Source of the DNA: Endozoicomonas sp965232255
Lineage (GTDB): Bacteria > Pseudomonadota > Gammaproteobacteria > Pseudomonadales > Endozoicomonadaceae
Assembly (NCBI GenBank): GCA_965232255.1
Contig: OZ246962.1
Span: 2,170,001 to 2,234,000, forward strand
Length of the DNA: 64,000 nt
Direction: 5' to 3'
Numbering within the stretch: position 1 is the stretch's first letter; the number at the start of each line of letters is the position of its first letter. Shown here piece after piece: positions 44,291-53,943 of this stretch. The notes below the pieces were generated by a model, which saw only the letters and a list, made by a program, of their open reading frames with translations, was not told the DNA's origin and did not search any database. Made by a program: the position numbers and the translations under genes.

Positions 44291-44315
44291 CTCTTCTGGT
44301 CACCAGCCAGAAGAG
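44291..44315 (-). terminator. Terminator after mrcA
   Basis: The perfect 9-bp arms CTCTTCTGG/CCAGAAGAG lie 12 bp beyond the mrcA stop; CTCTTTG follows on the minus strand. Confidence 0.5.
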
Positions 44316-44326
44316 GTGTCATGGAA

Positions 44327-46762
44327 TTAGAAAATATCTCCCGGTACGAACCCTGGCTCTCGTCCGGCTGATGATGGCGTGACTTCATCAGCCAGTTGTT
44401 GTGGGGCGTGTTCCTGACGGAAGATCTCAAAAATGGCCCTGGGATCTCCGGGGGAGGCAAGCTGTCCGGTTTCTGCGGATATTTTCAGCGTCACTAATCC
44501 TTCAGGCTGTGTGCGTTTATGTTCCGGTTTATTCGCCAGAGCCGTGTGCATATATTCCAGCCAGATGGGCAGCGCGGCATTAGCACCGTACTCCCATCGT
44601 CCCAAGGTGGAGTGATCGTCCATTCCCAGCCAGACGGCTGTGAGGACGTCAGGGTTGAAACCGACAAACCAGGCATCCTTACTGTCGTTGGTAGTACCGG
44701 TTTTACCACCGAGATCGTGGCGTTCAAGCACCTTGGCCCGCTGTCCAGTCCCTTTCCAGATAACGTCATTGAGCATGTCGTTCATAATGAAGTTCACTTG
44801 GGGAGACATGACCGCAGAAGCGATTACCGGACTTGGAGTGGGATCCACCATCGCCTGTTCCATGAACAGAATGTCTTCCTCCTGGTTGGCCGGTTGCGGG
44901 CTGACAGTGCACGTGCCATAACAGACAACGGCCGGATTGGCCTGATAGATAAGCTCGTCAGCCAGTTCCACGCGCTCAATGAAGTAAGGCTCAATACGGA
45001 AACCACCATTGGCAAAAACTGCATAGCCAGCGGCCAGTTCAAGAGGCGTCATGGAAGCATTGCCGAGCGACAGCGACAGGTCTCTGCTCAGTGCTGACTC
45101 CCTAAAGCCCAGTTGCTGCAGGTAATCGATGGTATTGTTGATACCGATCTGACGCAGGATGCGGATGGATACTAGGTTTCTTGAACGGTACAGACCTTCG
45201 CGCAGTCGTGTGGGGCCATTGAACTTCATATTGTCATTGTTTGGACGCCAGCTATCCTCAAGGCCAGCGTCGTCAAAAACAATAGGCGCATCGTTGATAA
45301 TGGTGGCTGCGGTCATACCGTTGGCCAGCGCCGCAGAATAAATGAACGGCTTGAACGATGAACCAGTCTGGCGTATTGCCTGAGTGGCCCGGTTGTACAT
45401 GCTGTCGTAGAAGTTATAACCCCCGACCAGGGCTAGGATTGCGCCATTGTCTGGTCGTAGTGAAACCAGCGCTGATTGGGCATCAGGATCCCGTGCCAGA
45501 CGATAGCTGCCGTCTGGGTTGGTGCGCACCCAGATTTGATCACCAACCTTAAGCACGTCTGCCGGTTTTTTCGGTTCATCACCGGTGCTGTTTACTGTCA
45601 GGAACGGTTTTGCCCAGCGGAGATTTTCCAGGGTAATGGTGCCTTTAGCACCTTCTCTGAGATCGATGTTAACTTCTTTCTCGCCTACCTGAGTAACTAC
45701 GGCGGGAAGCAAGATTCCACGAGATGGGATTTGGTCAAGACGCTCTTGCCAGTTTTCCTGATCGCCGTCAGCAAAAAAGTTGCTCTCCGGACCGTGGTAG
45801 CCATGTCGTTCGTTGTACGCCATTAAACCATTGGCGAGGGCACGATTGGCTGCCAGCTGCTGCTCACTGTTGATGGTGGTATAGACCCGGAAACCTTCGG
45901 TATACGCATCCTGGCCATACTGTTCAAACATTTTCTGGCGCACCATCTCGGCAATGTAAGGTGCATCCAACTCCATTTTTGAACCGTGGTAGCTGGCTGT
46001 GACCGGTTGTTTGATGGCCTCGTTGTATTGTGTTTCGTTGATGTACTCCAGGTCTTTCATGCGACCCAGAATCCAGTCCCGCCGAATCAGTGCTCGTTCA
46101 GGGTCATTGATCGGGTTATAGCGAGAAGGCGCTTTGGGTAAACCGGCGATCATGGCCATTTGTGCCAGATCCAGTTCATTAATGGATTTGCCGTAGTATA
46201 CCTGTGCGGCCGACTCAACTCCGTAAGAACGATTGCCCAGGTAAATTTTATTGAGGTACAACTCAAAAATTTCATCTTTAGACAACTGTCGTTCAATTTG
46301 CAAGGCGAGCAAAATCTCATTGAACTTGCGCGAGAACACCCGTTCATGGCTCAGGAAAAAGTTTTTGGCCACCTGCATGGTAATAGTACTACCCCCGGAC
46401 TGGATACTGCCGGAGGTAACCAGCTGGACAGCGGCTCTGAGCAGACCAATGGCGTCAACGCCCGGGTGGGTATAAAAGCGATCGTCTTCTGCTGCCATAA
46501 AAGCATGAATCAGCTCCGGCGACACTTCATCAAACTGAACAGGGGTGCGGCGTTTTTCGCCGTACTCGGCAATCAGCAAATTATCTTGAGAATAAATGCG
46601 CAGTGGCGTCTGAAATTTGGCGTCCTGCAGCGATTCTACCGATGGCAGGGAAGGGCTGAGGTACAAATAGGCGCTGGCACTGACAAGGGCAACGCCACTG
46701 GCTACTGTTAGTAGTGACCAGCTCAGGAATTTTACGAAGTTTAATTTAACCGTCCGTTTCAT
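44327..46762 (-). CDS. mrcA: Penicillin-binding protein 1A (bifunctional peptidoglycan synthase)
   Basis: This 811-residue class A PBP begins with a membrane anchor (residues about 13-33). The transglycosylase domain has EDDRFYTHPGVD (catalytic Glu) and GGSTITMQVAKNFFLS. An OB-like insert (about residues 320-420) is characteristic of PBP1A. The transpeptidase domain has the active-site Ser in GSSFKPF, SRN in YRSRNLVS, and KTGTT. It builds and crosslinks peptidoglycan. It is divergent from pilM, as in Pseudomonas ponA. Confidence 0.97.
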   Translation of the reverse strand: MKRTVKLNFVKFLSWSLLTVASGVALVSASAYLYLSPSLPSVESLQDAKFQTPLRIYSQDNLLIAEYGEKRRTPVQFDEVSPELIHAFMAAEDDRFYTHPGVDAIGLLRAAVQLVTSGSIQSGGSTITMQVAKNFFLSHERVFSRKFNEILLALQIERQLSKDEIFELYLNKIYLGNRSYGVESAAQVYYGKSINELDLAQMAMIAGLPKAPSRYNPINDPERALIRRDWILGRMKDLEYINETQYNEAIKQPVTASYHGSKMELDAPYIAEMVRQKMFEQYGQDAYTEGFRVYTTINSEQQLAANRALANGLMAYNERHGYHGPESNFFADGDQENWQERLDQIPSRGILLPAVVTQVGEKEVNIDLREGAKGTITLENLRWAKPFLTVNSTGDEPKKPADVLKVGDQIWVRTNPDGSYRLARDPDAQSALVSLRPDNGAILALVGGYNFYDSMYNRATQAIRQTGSSFKPFIYSAALANGMTAATIINDAPIVFDDAGLEDSWRPNNDNMKFNGPTRLREGLYRSRNLVSIRILRQIGINNTIDYLQQLGFRESALSRDLSLSLGNASMTPLELAAGYAVFANGGFRIEPYFIERVELADELIYQANPAVVCYGTCTVSPQPANQEEDILFMEQAMVDPTPSPVIASAVMSPQVNFIMNDMLNDVIWKGTGQRAKVLERHDLGGKTGTTNDSKDAWFVGFNPDVLTAVWLGMDDHSTLGRWEYGANAALPIWLEYMHTALANKPEHKRTQPEGLVTLKISAETGQLASPGDPRAIFEIFRQEHAPQQLADEVTPSSAGREPGFVPGDIF

Positions 46763-47050
46763 GCAGTTGGGTAATCCTGATTGAGCAAAGGCGGCAGGGG
46801 AAGTGACACTGAAAACATCATAGCTTTGAGTATTAGTCGTCCTGGTAGCCGAATAATACAGACCATTATACGGTGAAAAGACGCTCTGCTGAAAATATGA
46901 TTTTCCGGTACTGATGCAGCCACTTAGGCACTGGGAGAATTTTTTCTCAGGTCAGTACACGAATTGGAGTGATGGTCGCTACAAATAAGTGGATTGCAAA
47001 AAAATATTTGGCGGTTTGTCTCAAATAACCATTAAACAGGGATTGTGCCA

Positions 47051-48115
47051 GTGTTTGGGCTGCTGAAAAACAAGTCAAATGCCGTTTTAGGGGTGGATAT
47101 CAGTTCAACCTCGGTCAAAGTCCTGGCGCTGGGACTAAGCGGCAGGCGTTACAAAGTCGAGGCGTTTGGCATCGAGCCTCTTCCGGTCGGCGCTATCGTA
47201 GAAAACAACATTCAGGATCCAGTGGTGATTGGCGAAGCTATTGCCCGTGCACTGGCGGAGGCCAGAACTGGTTTGAAAACTGCCGCCGTTGCGGTTTCCG
47301 GTGCTGCCGTCATCACCAAAACCATCGAGATGGACGCCTCCCTGAGTGAAGATGAGATGGAGACACAAATCTCTGTCGAGGCAGATCAGTACATACCCTA
47401 TGCCATGGATGAAGTCGCCATCGATTTTGCCGTGCAGGGATTTAATGAAAGAAATCCTGAGCGCGTCGAAGTACTGCTGGCCGCATGCCGCCGTGACAAC
47501 GTCGAGATGCACGAAGACGCATTGCGACTCGGCGGCTTAAAAGCGCGCATTGTTGATGTCGAGGCATTTGCCATGGCCCGAGCCTCGGAGCTGATTGAAA
47601 AGCAGTTGAAACTGCCCGAAGACAATCCAGTGATGGCTGTGATCGATATTGGCGCTACCAAGACAACCCTGAACGTTGTCGTTTATGGCAATACGGTATA
47701 TACCCGCGAGCAACTCTTCGGTGGACGACAGTTAACTGATGAAATCCAACGTCGGTATTCCATGACCGCGGAAGAAGCAGAAAGAGCCAAGTGCCAGGGT
47801 GGACTACCTGATGATTATGAGAGCGAAGTTCTTGAGCCATTCAAGGAAGTCGTGGTACAGCAAATCTCCCGTTCCTTACAGCTTTTTTATTCATCCAGCC
47901 AATTTAATGAAGTTGCCGGCATTGCCCTGGCCGGAGGTGCAGCATCGATTCCGGGTGTGGCAAAAATGATTCAGGAGAGACTGGGAGTTCCAACCAGGGT
48001 GGCAAATCCATTTGCTCGGATGTCCCTGTCTGGAAAAGTGGATGGCGAAAGACTGGCCAGGGAGGCGCCCATGTTGATGATTGCCTGTGGTCTTGCCATG
48101 AGGAGCTTTGACTAA
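47051..48115 (+). CDS. pilM: Type IV pilus assembly protein PilM
   Basis: About 354 residues, an actin-like ATPase fold: phosphate loops VLGVDISSTSVKVLAL and AVIDIGATKTTLNVV, and the adenosine region IALAGGAASIPGV. PilM binds the cytoplasmic tail of PilN and the alignment complex. Of two in-frame GTG codons I prefer 47051, which has AGGGA nine bases before it and matches the usual family start; 47045 is the other. Its stop overlaps pilN (TAATG). Confidence 0.95.
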   Translation: MFGLLKNKSNAVLGVDISSTSVKVLALGLSGRRYKVEAFGIEPLPVGAIVENNIQDPVVIGEAIARALAEARTGLKTAAVAVSGAAVITKTIEMDASLSEDEMETQISVEADQYIPYAMDEVAIDFAVQGFNERNPERVEVLLAACRRDNVEMHEDALRLGGLKARIVDVEAFAMARASELIEKQLKLPEDNPVMAVIDIGATKTTLNVVVYGNTVYTREQLFGGRQLTDEIQRRYSMTAEEAERAKCQGGLPDDYESEVLEPFKEVVVQQISRSLQLFYSSSQFNEVAGIALAGGAASIPGVAKMIQERLGVPTRVANPFARMSLSGKVDGERLAREAPMLMIACGLAMRSFD

Positions 48116-48678
48116 TGGCAAGAATTAACCTGTTGCCCTGGCGCGAGGCGCTCAGGAAAGAACGCAAACAACGCTTTATTGCCCTGTGGTGTGTATCTGT
48201 GCTGGCTGGAGCAGTGCTGGTCTTTACGGGGGGACTTTACATCAGCAACGGCATTGACCAGCAACACAGTCGTAATCAGTACCTGCAAAACCAAATCTCC
48301 CAGCTCAATCAGCGCATCAGTGAAATCAAGGATTTGAAAACCAAGAAAGAGCAGTTGCTTGAACGAATGGAAGTTATCCAGAATCTTCAGGGCAACCGGC
48401 CAGTGATTGTGCGCATATTTGACCAGTTGGCAAGAATGGTACCAGAAGGTGTCTACTTCAAAGAGGTTATTCTTTCAGGGGATCGTCTAACGCTGGTGGG
48501 TGTTGCCGACGCCAATGATCGCATCTCTGCCCTGATGAGGAATTTCGATGATTCCGATTGGTTCGCCGAGCCCAATCTGACGGCGGTCAGGAAAGTAACC
48601 GCAAGCAGCCAGCGCTGGAATGAGTTTGATCTGACGGTAATACAGATCAATCCCATCAAAGCTGAGGGGGAACTATGA
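48115..48678 (+). CDS. pilN: Type IV pilus assembly protein PilN
   Basis: This 187-residue bitopic protein begins with the PilM-binding motif ARINLLPWREALR (INLLPWR), then one membrane helix (FIALWCVSVLAGAVLVFTGG), a coiled-coil (SQLNQRISEIKDLKTKK) and a ferredoxin-like periplasmic domain. It forms a heterodimer with PilO. Overlaps pilM by 1 bp and pilO by 4 bp. Confidence 0.96.
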   Translation: MARINLLPWREALRKERKQRFIALWCVSVLAGAVLVFTGGLYISNGIDQQHSRNQYLQNQISQLNQRISEIKDLKTKKEQLLERMEVIQNLQGNRPVIVRIFDQLARMVPEGVYFKEVILSGDRLTLVGVADANDRISALMRNFDDSDWFAEPNLTAVRKVTASSQRWNEFDLTVIQINPIKAEGEL

Positions 48679-49286
48679 GTTTTGCCGAATCATTACAGAA
48701 GCTGAATGATATTGACCTCGGTGAGATTGACTTTGACAACATCGGCTCTTGGCCTCTGGGGGCCAGAATTCTGGTTTGTCTGATCACGTTGGTCATTACC
48801 CTTGGACTGGGTTATCAGTTCCATCTCATCAGTTTGCAAGATCGCTTTGACTCCGCCGCCCGACAAGAGTTGGATTTGCGCGAACAGTATCGCATCAAGG
48901 CTTTCCAGGCAGCCAACCTGACAGCTTACCGGAAACAGATGTCGGCCATGGAAGATTCCTTTGGCGCCCTAGTCAAACAGCTACCCAGCGATACTGAGGT
49001 GCCGGGGCTGCTCGAAGACATTACTTTCACTGGTCGCGGTGCTGGCCTGCAAATTGAAGAGATCAAGCTTCAGGAAGAGAATGTCAGCCAGTTTTATATT
49101 GAGTTGCCCATTCGTATCGCTGTTCAGGGCTCCTATCACGATCTGGGCAGTTTTGTCAGTGGTGTAGCCAGCTTGTCGCGGATTGTCACGCTGCATGATT
49201 TTGCCATTCGCCCTGGCAAGAATGGTCAGCTGTCCATGGATATTCTGGCGAAAACCTACCGTTATAACGATCAGGGGGGGCTATGA
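48675..49286 (+). CDS. pilO: Type IV pilus assembly protein PilO
   Basis: This 203-residue inner-membrane protein has a short cytoplasmic N terminus, one membrane helix (ARILVCLITLVITLGLGYQF), a coiled-coil, and a periplasmic domain containing the PilO motif LPSDTEVPGLLEDIT. Partner of PilN and PilP. Overlaps pilP by 4 bp. Confidence 0.95.
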   Translation: MSFAESLQKLNDIDLGEIDFDNIGSWPLGARILVCLITLVITLGLGYQFHLISLQDRFDSAARQELDLREQYRIKAFQAANLTAYRKQMSAMEDSFGALVKQLPSDTEVPGLLEDITFTGRGAGLQIEEIKLQEENVSQFYIELPIRIAVQGSYHDLGSFVSGVASLSRIVTLHDFAIRPGKNGQLSMDILAKTYRYNDQGGL

Positions 49287-49812
49287 TGAAGCAGTTGCCT
49301 TTATTGGCTGTTGCCGCAGCCTTGATGAGCCTCACTGGTTGCTCACAGGTGAGTCAGCAGGGATATCAGGACATTGATAGTTACATGGCGCAGATGAATA
49401 CCCAGCCTCCGGCAATATCGAACCGTTACCCCAGTTCAGGCCCTACGAGGCTTTTGCCTATCAGGCCACAGCCCTACGCAGCCCATTCAAGCGACCGATG
49501 AAAATTGCTCTGACCACCGAGCAGAAAAATCGCAATATCAAACCAGACACCAAACGCACTAAACAGTACCTGGAACAGTTTGATATGGATACTTACCGTC
49601 TGGTGGGTTCTATCAGTAACGACGAAGGCTTCTGGGGCTTGGTACACGGTGCTGATGGGGTTCATCGGGTGCGGGTCGGTGACTACCTGGGGCGCAATCA
49701 CGGGCGAATCACCTTCATTGATGATCAGCAGTTACAAGTGGTGGAGATCGTCCCGGCAGGTCCGAAGTACTGGATTGAACGCCCAAGGGTTTTGCACATT
49801 AAAGGACATTGA
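49283..49812 (+). pseudogene. pilP: pilP, lipoprotein of the pilus alignment complex, interrupted by a -1 frameshift
   Basis: The first frame (49283-49501) gives a lipoprotein signal with lipobox LTGC and then DIDSYMAQMNTQPP before leaving the PilP sequence. The second frame, entered at about 49411, reads NIEPLPQFRPYEAFAYQA and LRSPFKRP, then TKQYLEQF, GVHRVRVGDYLGRNHGRI and VEIVP to 49812: the rest of PilP without a gap. Adding one base (most simply a third G at CCGG, 49409-49412) restores 176 codons, the normal PilP length. So one base is missing: a true mutation, an assembly error or phase variation. PilP links PilNO to the PilQ secretin, so loss should impair pili. Confidence 0.88.
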
Positions 49813-49895
49813 CAGGCACAGGCATCGCACATCTGGATTCTTCGCCAAAGATGCCGATGAAAACAACAATTCTAATTCTGAAATGGGTAAGTTAG

Positions 49896-51929
49896 ATGAA
49901 AATAAATACCCTGCTGCCAGCAAGTGTGGTTCGAGGGCTTTTATGTACGCTGCTGACAGTTTTGCCTGTATCTGCCTGGGCAGTCACTGTACAGAGCATG
50001 AAAGCGATCGCGCTGGCCGATGACATGATTGAGCTACGACTGATGTTCGATGGCACAGCCCCAGCTGCCAAAGGCTATAGCATTGAGCAACCGCCAAGAA
50101 TTTCCCTGGATTTGCCATTCACTCGCAGTGAGCTGCCCAAATACAATGAAGTCGGTCTGAATAACGTCAAGAACGTGACTGTGCTGGAAGTGGGTGGGCG
50201 CACCAGAATGGTGATCAACCTGCATGAGCCTGACCGCTTCACTACCCAGACGGATGGTCGCACACTGAGCGTTTTCGTAGGCAACGGGCGCCCTCCGGTA
50301 GCACCAAAACCGATCACCGAAGCAATGACAAAAGCAGTACCCGGAGACGTTTCCAAGCCGGTTGCTACTGCGGTTAAAGGTATTTCCAGCATTGATTTCC
50401 AGCGTGGTGAAGATGGCGAAGGCAAAATCATGATTGCTCTCAATAATGCCAAAATACCCATGGATACCCGCGAGCTCAGTGGTCGAATCCGTCTGGAATT
50501 TCAGGGCGATGTATTGCCACGCAAGCTGAGAAATCGCCTTGATGTTATCGATTTTGGTACGCCTGTAAGGTTTATCGATGCCAAGGTTGAAGACGGTAAT
50601 ACGGTTATTGTTATTGAACCGAAGGGTGAGTTTGAGTATCTGGTTTATCAGGCTGACAATCTGCTGACCATTAGTGTTAAAGCGGCTGAGAAAGCTGACC
50701 GGAACAGAAGGAAGTCCGGCCTTGCTTATAAGGGCGACAAGTTGTCGCTTAATTTTCAGGATATTGAGGTCCGGGCCGTATTGCAGTTGATTGCTGATTT
50801 TACCGACCTGAACTTGGTGGCGTCTGACACCGTCGGTGGCAACGTAACCCTGCGACTGCAAAATGTACCCTGGGATCAGGCTCTTGATATTGTCCTCAAA
50901 GCCAAAGGTCTGGACAAGCGACTTCAGGGGAATGTGCTTACCGTGGCACCGGCAGCGGAAATCGCTGCACGCGAGCGCGAACAGCTGGAAAACGAAAAGC
51001 AGATTCGTGAACTGGCTCCGGTTTACACCGACCTGGTACAGATCAATTACGCAGATGCCGCCGATATTGCCGCCGTTTTGCAAGGTGCTGAAGGTGCCAC
51101 TTTGTTGACCGACAGAGGCTCGGTACAAGTGGTGGCCAGAACCAATAGTTTGCTGATCAAGGATACTCAGGCCAAACTGGACGAGTTGCGCGAGCTGATT
51201 GAGCAGCTTGATATCCCTATTCGCCAAGTGATGATTGAGGCCAGAATAGTTTCTTTAAGTTCAGATCTTATCGAGAATCTTGGCGTCAAATGGACTGGGC
51301 TCACGGGCGGTGGGGCAGATGGTGATACTTCTGATAGGGAAGGGGTCTATACCGACTTCAATCTTAATAACGGAGGTTCAAGTGGCATTACCATCGGTTT
51401 CGCAAACGGTAGTGGTGATATCCTGAATCTGGAACTTTCTGCATTACTTAGTGATGAAGGTGGGGAGGTTATTTCTCAGCCCAAGGTCATTACTGCTGAT
51501 AAAAAGACAGCGACAATCAAGTCTGGTGAGGCCGTTCCCTACCAGGAAAAAACGTCCAGTGGTGCTACTTCCACTGCTTTCAAGGATGCTGTACTCAGTC
51601 TGGAGGTAACTCCACAAATTACTCCAGATGGACGAGTAATTATGGATATAAAAATTAATAATGATCGCCGTCAAGGAGAGGCAAACGGTATTCCTATTAT
51701 TGTTACCAATGAAATAGTCACTCAAGCTCTGGTTGATGATGGAGAAACAGTGGTCGTTGGTGGCGTTTTTACGCAAAACAAAACAAAAACCGCGACCAAA
51801 GTGCCGGTACTTGGAGATATTCCATATCTTGGGGGTTTGTTTCGTAGCAGTAACGAAAAAAATAATAAGGATGAGTTGTTGGTCTTTATCACGCCAAGGG
51901 TGATCACAGACGGTATTTCAGTGCGCTGA
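49896..51929 (+). CDS. pilQ: Type IV pilus secretin PilQ
   Basis: This 677-residue outer-membrane secretin has a signal peptide (LCTLLTVLPVSAWA), two AMIN-like domains (about residues 30-230), an STN domain (LNFQDIEVRAVLQLIADFTDLNL), an N1 domain and the secretin core (from about residue 440: VMIEARIVSLSSDL). The core includes GEAVPYQE, VTPQITPDGRVIMDI, VGGVF and the tail PVLGDIPYLGGLFR. It forms the pilus exit pore. The secretin-encoding third is visibly richer in A/T-ending codons than the rest of the operon. Confidence 0.96.
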   Translation: MKINTLLPASVVRGLLCTLLTVLPVSAWAVTVQSMKAIALADDMIELRLMFDGTAPAAKGYSIEQPPRISLDLPFTRSELPKYNEVGLNNVKNVTVLEVGGRTRMVINLHEPDRFTTQTDGRTLSVFVGNGRPPVAPKPITEAMTKAVPGDVSKPVATAVKGISSIDFQRGEDGEGKIMIALNNAKIPMDTRELSGRIRLEFQGDVLPRKLRNRLDVIDFGTPVRFIDAKVEDGNTVIVIEPKGEFEYLVYQADNLLTISVKAAEKADRNRRKSGLAYKGDKLSLNFQDIEVRAVLQLIADFTDLNLVASDTVGGNVTLRLQNVPWDQALDIVLKAKGLDKRLQGNVLTVAPAAEIAAREREQLENEKQIRELAPVYTDLVQINYADAADIAAVLQGAEGATLLTDRGSVQVVARTNSLLIKDTQAKLDELRELIEQLDIPIRQVMIEARIVSLSSDLIENLGVKWTGLTGGGADGDTSDREGVYTDFNLNNGGSSGITIGFANGSGDILNLELSALLSDEGGEVISQPKVITADKKTATIKSGEAVPYQEKTSSGATSTAFKDAVLSLEVTPQITPDGRVIMDIKINNDRRQGEANGIPIIVTNEIVTQALVDDGETVVVGGVFTQNKTKTATKVPVLGDIPYLGGLFRSSNEKNNKDELLVFITPRVITDGISVR

Positions 51930-52042
51930 AACTTTTTCCGGAATCAATATAAAAGCCCGCATTTGTGGGCAGTTGATCGGTACAAGCAACTGGTTGCAGT
52001 GTAAGGCAAGAGTGCGGTAATAAACCCTCGGGAGAAATTCAC

Positions 52043-52070
52043 AAAAACGGGAGCCATGGCTCCCGTTTTT
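52043..52070 (+). terminator. Strong terminator after pilQ
   Basis: AAAAACGGGAGC/GCTCCCGTTTTT around CATG is a perfect palindrome ending in a T run. It closes the pilMNOPQ unit, so aroK needs its own promoter or readthrough. Confidence 0.9.
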
Positions 52071-52138
52071 ATTGTCATAACTGCTTGCGATGCGCTACGC
52101 TCGCTGCACACAGGCAGGAAGTCAGGCTGGCAAAGAGC

Positions 52139-52651
52139 ATGCCATTAACAAATATCTATCTGATAGGACCCATGGGGGCAGGCAAGAGTACCATTGGCAG
52201 AATGCTGGCAAAGGAGCTGGCTTGTCCGTTTCTTGATTCCGATCATATCATCGAGGAACGCAGCGGTGCTGATATTCCCTGGATCTTTGACGTTGAAGGA
52301 GAGCAGGGATTTCGCGATCGGGAAAGTCAGGTCATTGAGGAAGTCTGCACGCAAAGCGGTGTGGTTCTGGCCACAGGTGGCGGCGCTGTGGGTCGGGCGG
52401 AAAACCGCCGTCATCTGAGCACTCACGGCTTTGTTGTCTATTTGCGTACGCCCGTTGCCGTCCAGTTGCAACGAACAGAAAAAGATAAGCGCCGTCCTTT
52501 GCTGCAACGACCTGATCGGGAAGTGGTGCTCAACCGCCTGCTGCAAGAGCGCGATCCACTGTATCGGGTCATTGCTGACCTTATCCTGGATACAGCCGCC
52601 ATGTCACCGCGTCAGGTGATCCGGAAAATTATCCATGCGGTCGGCAAATAA
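52139..52651 (+). CDS. aroK: Shikimate kinase AroK
   Basis: About 170 residues. This P-loop kinase phosphorylates shikimate. The Walker A motif is GPMGAGKST at residues 10-18. The shikimate-binding Asp/Arg residues are in FLDSDHIIEERSGADI and FRDRES, VLATGGGAV is the GGG motif, and DKRRPLL is the lid. The ATG at 52139 matches the family start. Separated from pilQ by a terminator and followed 15 bp later by aroB. Confidence 0.97.
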   Translation: MPLTNIYLIGPMGAGKSTIGRMLAKELACPFLDSDHIIEERSGADIPWIFDVEGEQGFRDRESQVIEEVCTQSGVVLATGGGAVGRAENRRHLSTHGFVVYLRTPVAVQLQRTEKDKRRPLLQRPDREVVLNRLLQERDPLYRVIADLILDTAAMSPRQVIRKIIHAVGK

Positions 52652-52665
52652 TCAGGAGCATCGCC

Positions 52666-53745
52666 ATGCTGGAACTCAAGGTAGACCTTGCCGAGCGCGG
52701 CTATCCTATTTTTATTGGTTCCGGATTGCTGAGCAAACCCGACTACTTCTTGCCGTGGATCAGAGGGCGGCAAGTAGCCGTCGTCACTAACGCCACCGTT
52801 GCTGCCCACTATCTGCAACCTGTCCATATGGCCCTGGGCAATCATGACGTTACCGTCATCACGCTGCCCGATGGCGAGCAGTATAAAAACCTCACCACTC
52901 TCAACCAGATATTTGATCAGCTACTGTGCGAACGCCATGGCCGACAAACCACGTTGTTGGCGTTGGGAGGCGGCGTTATTGGTGATATGGCCGGTTTTGC
53001 CGCAGCTTGCTACCAGCGAGGTGTAGATTTTATTCAGGTGCCAACCACGTTGCTGGCTCAAGTGGACTCATCGGTGGGTGGGAAAACTGGCGTCAACCAC
53101 GCATTGGGCAAAAACATGATTGGTGCTTTTTACCAACCTAACGTTGTGGTTATTGATACTGCAACGCTGGATACGCTGGCCGATCGGCAGTTGGCGGCCG
53201 GGTTGGCGGAGGTGATCAAGTATGGATTGATTGGTGATCCATCGTTCTACCAATGGCTGCTGGCAAACATTGAGCGCCTGACTCAACGTGATCCCGACGC
53301 ACTTGCTTGGGCGATTCATCGTTCCTGTCAAAATAAAGTCAGGATTGTCGAGACCGATGAAACCGAGTCTGGTCAGCGAGCACTCCTCAACTTCGGTCAT
53401 ACCTTTGGTCATGCCATTGAAACCCACACCGGCTACGGTTCCTGGCTGCATGGCGAGGCGGTTGCAGTGGGCATGGTCATGGCTGCTGATCTGTCCCGAC
53501 GCGAAGGATTTATCACCAGCAGCGATGTTGCTCAATTGGTTGATCTGCTGGCCAGAGCCAACCTGCCGGTGACTCCTCCTGTTGATATCAGTCCAAACGA
53601 TTTCGCCCAGCTGATGGCCGTGGATAAAAAGGTAGTTAATGGACGGCTGCGGCTGGTGCTGTTGAAGTCTGTCGGGAGTGCCACCATCAGCGACACATTT
53701 AATCCGCAAAATCTGCGCGACTGTCTGGAAAATCACTGTTCCTGA
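52666..53745 (+). CDS. aroB: 3-dehydroquinate synthase AroB
   Basis: This 359-residue protein cyclises DAHP to 3-dehydroquinate using NAD and a metal. Motifs are DGEQYKNL, ALGGGVIGDMAGFAA (NAD binding), QVPTTLLAQVDSSVGGKTGVNH, and the metal-binding residues in LAEVIKYG, NFGHTFGHAIE and LHGEAVAVGM. Same operon as aroK. Confidence 0.97.
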   Translation: MLELKVDLAERGYPIFIGSGLLSKPDYFLPWIRGRQVAVVTNATVAAHYLQPVHMALGNHDVTVITLPDGEQYKNLTTLNQIFDQLLCERHGRQTTLLALGGGVIGDMAGFAAACYQRGVDFIQVPTTLLAQVDSSVGGKTGVNHALGKNMIGAFYQPNVVVIDTATLDTLADRQLAAGLAEVIKYGLIGDPSFYQWLLANIERLTQRDPDALAWAIHRSCQNKVRIVETDETESGQRALLNFGHTFGHAIETHTGYGSWLHGEAVAVGMVMAADLSRREGFITSSDVAQLVDLLARANLPVTPPVDISPNDFAQLMAVDKKVVNGRLRLVLLKSVGSATISDTFNPQNLRDCLENHCS

Positions 53746-53943
53746 TTTTGTTGCTATGCGCCAATGGTGTGAACTTGTTAGTGCAAGATTCGTCCATCTG
53801 AAGCGTAGCAAGTGCGCTAAGCGAACGTGCCTGTAAGCCTGCGGGTTGTCTCACAAAACTAGTTGTTGGTCACTATCGTTCAGTATGTCGAAATTACCAC
53901 TGGTTGAGGTAAAATCGCGCCACATGAAAAACTGAGATCAACA

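Noticed and set aside
49400..49420. Programmed ribosomal frameshifting in pilP
   Set aside because: There is no slippery heptamer or downstream stem at the frame change, and PilP is a single-frame protein in other species.
50034..51227. Minus-strand open frame (397 codons) inside pilQ
   Set aside because: Antisense to a clear secretin gene; no recognisable protein features.
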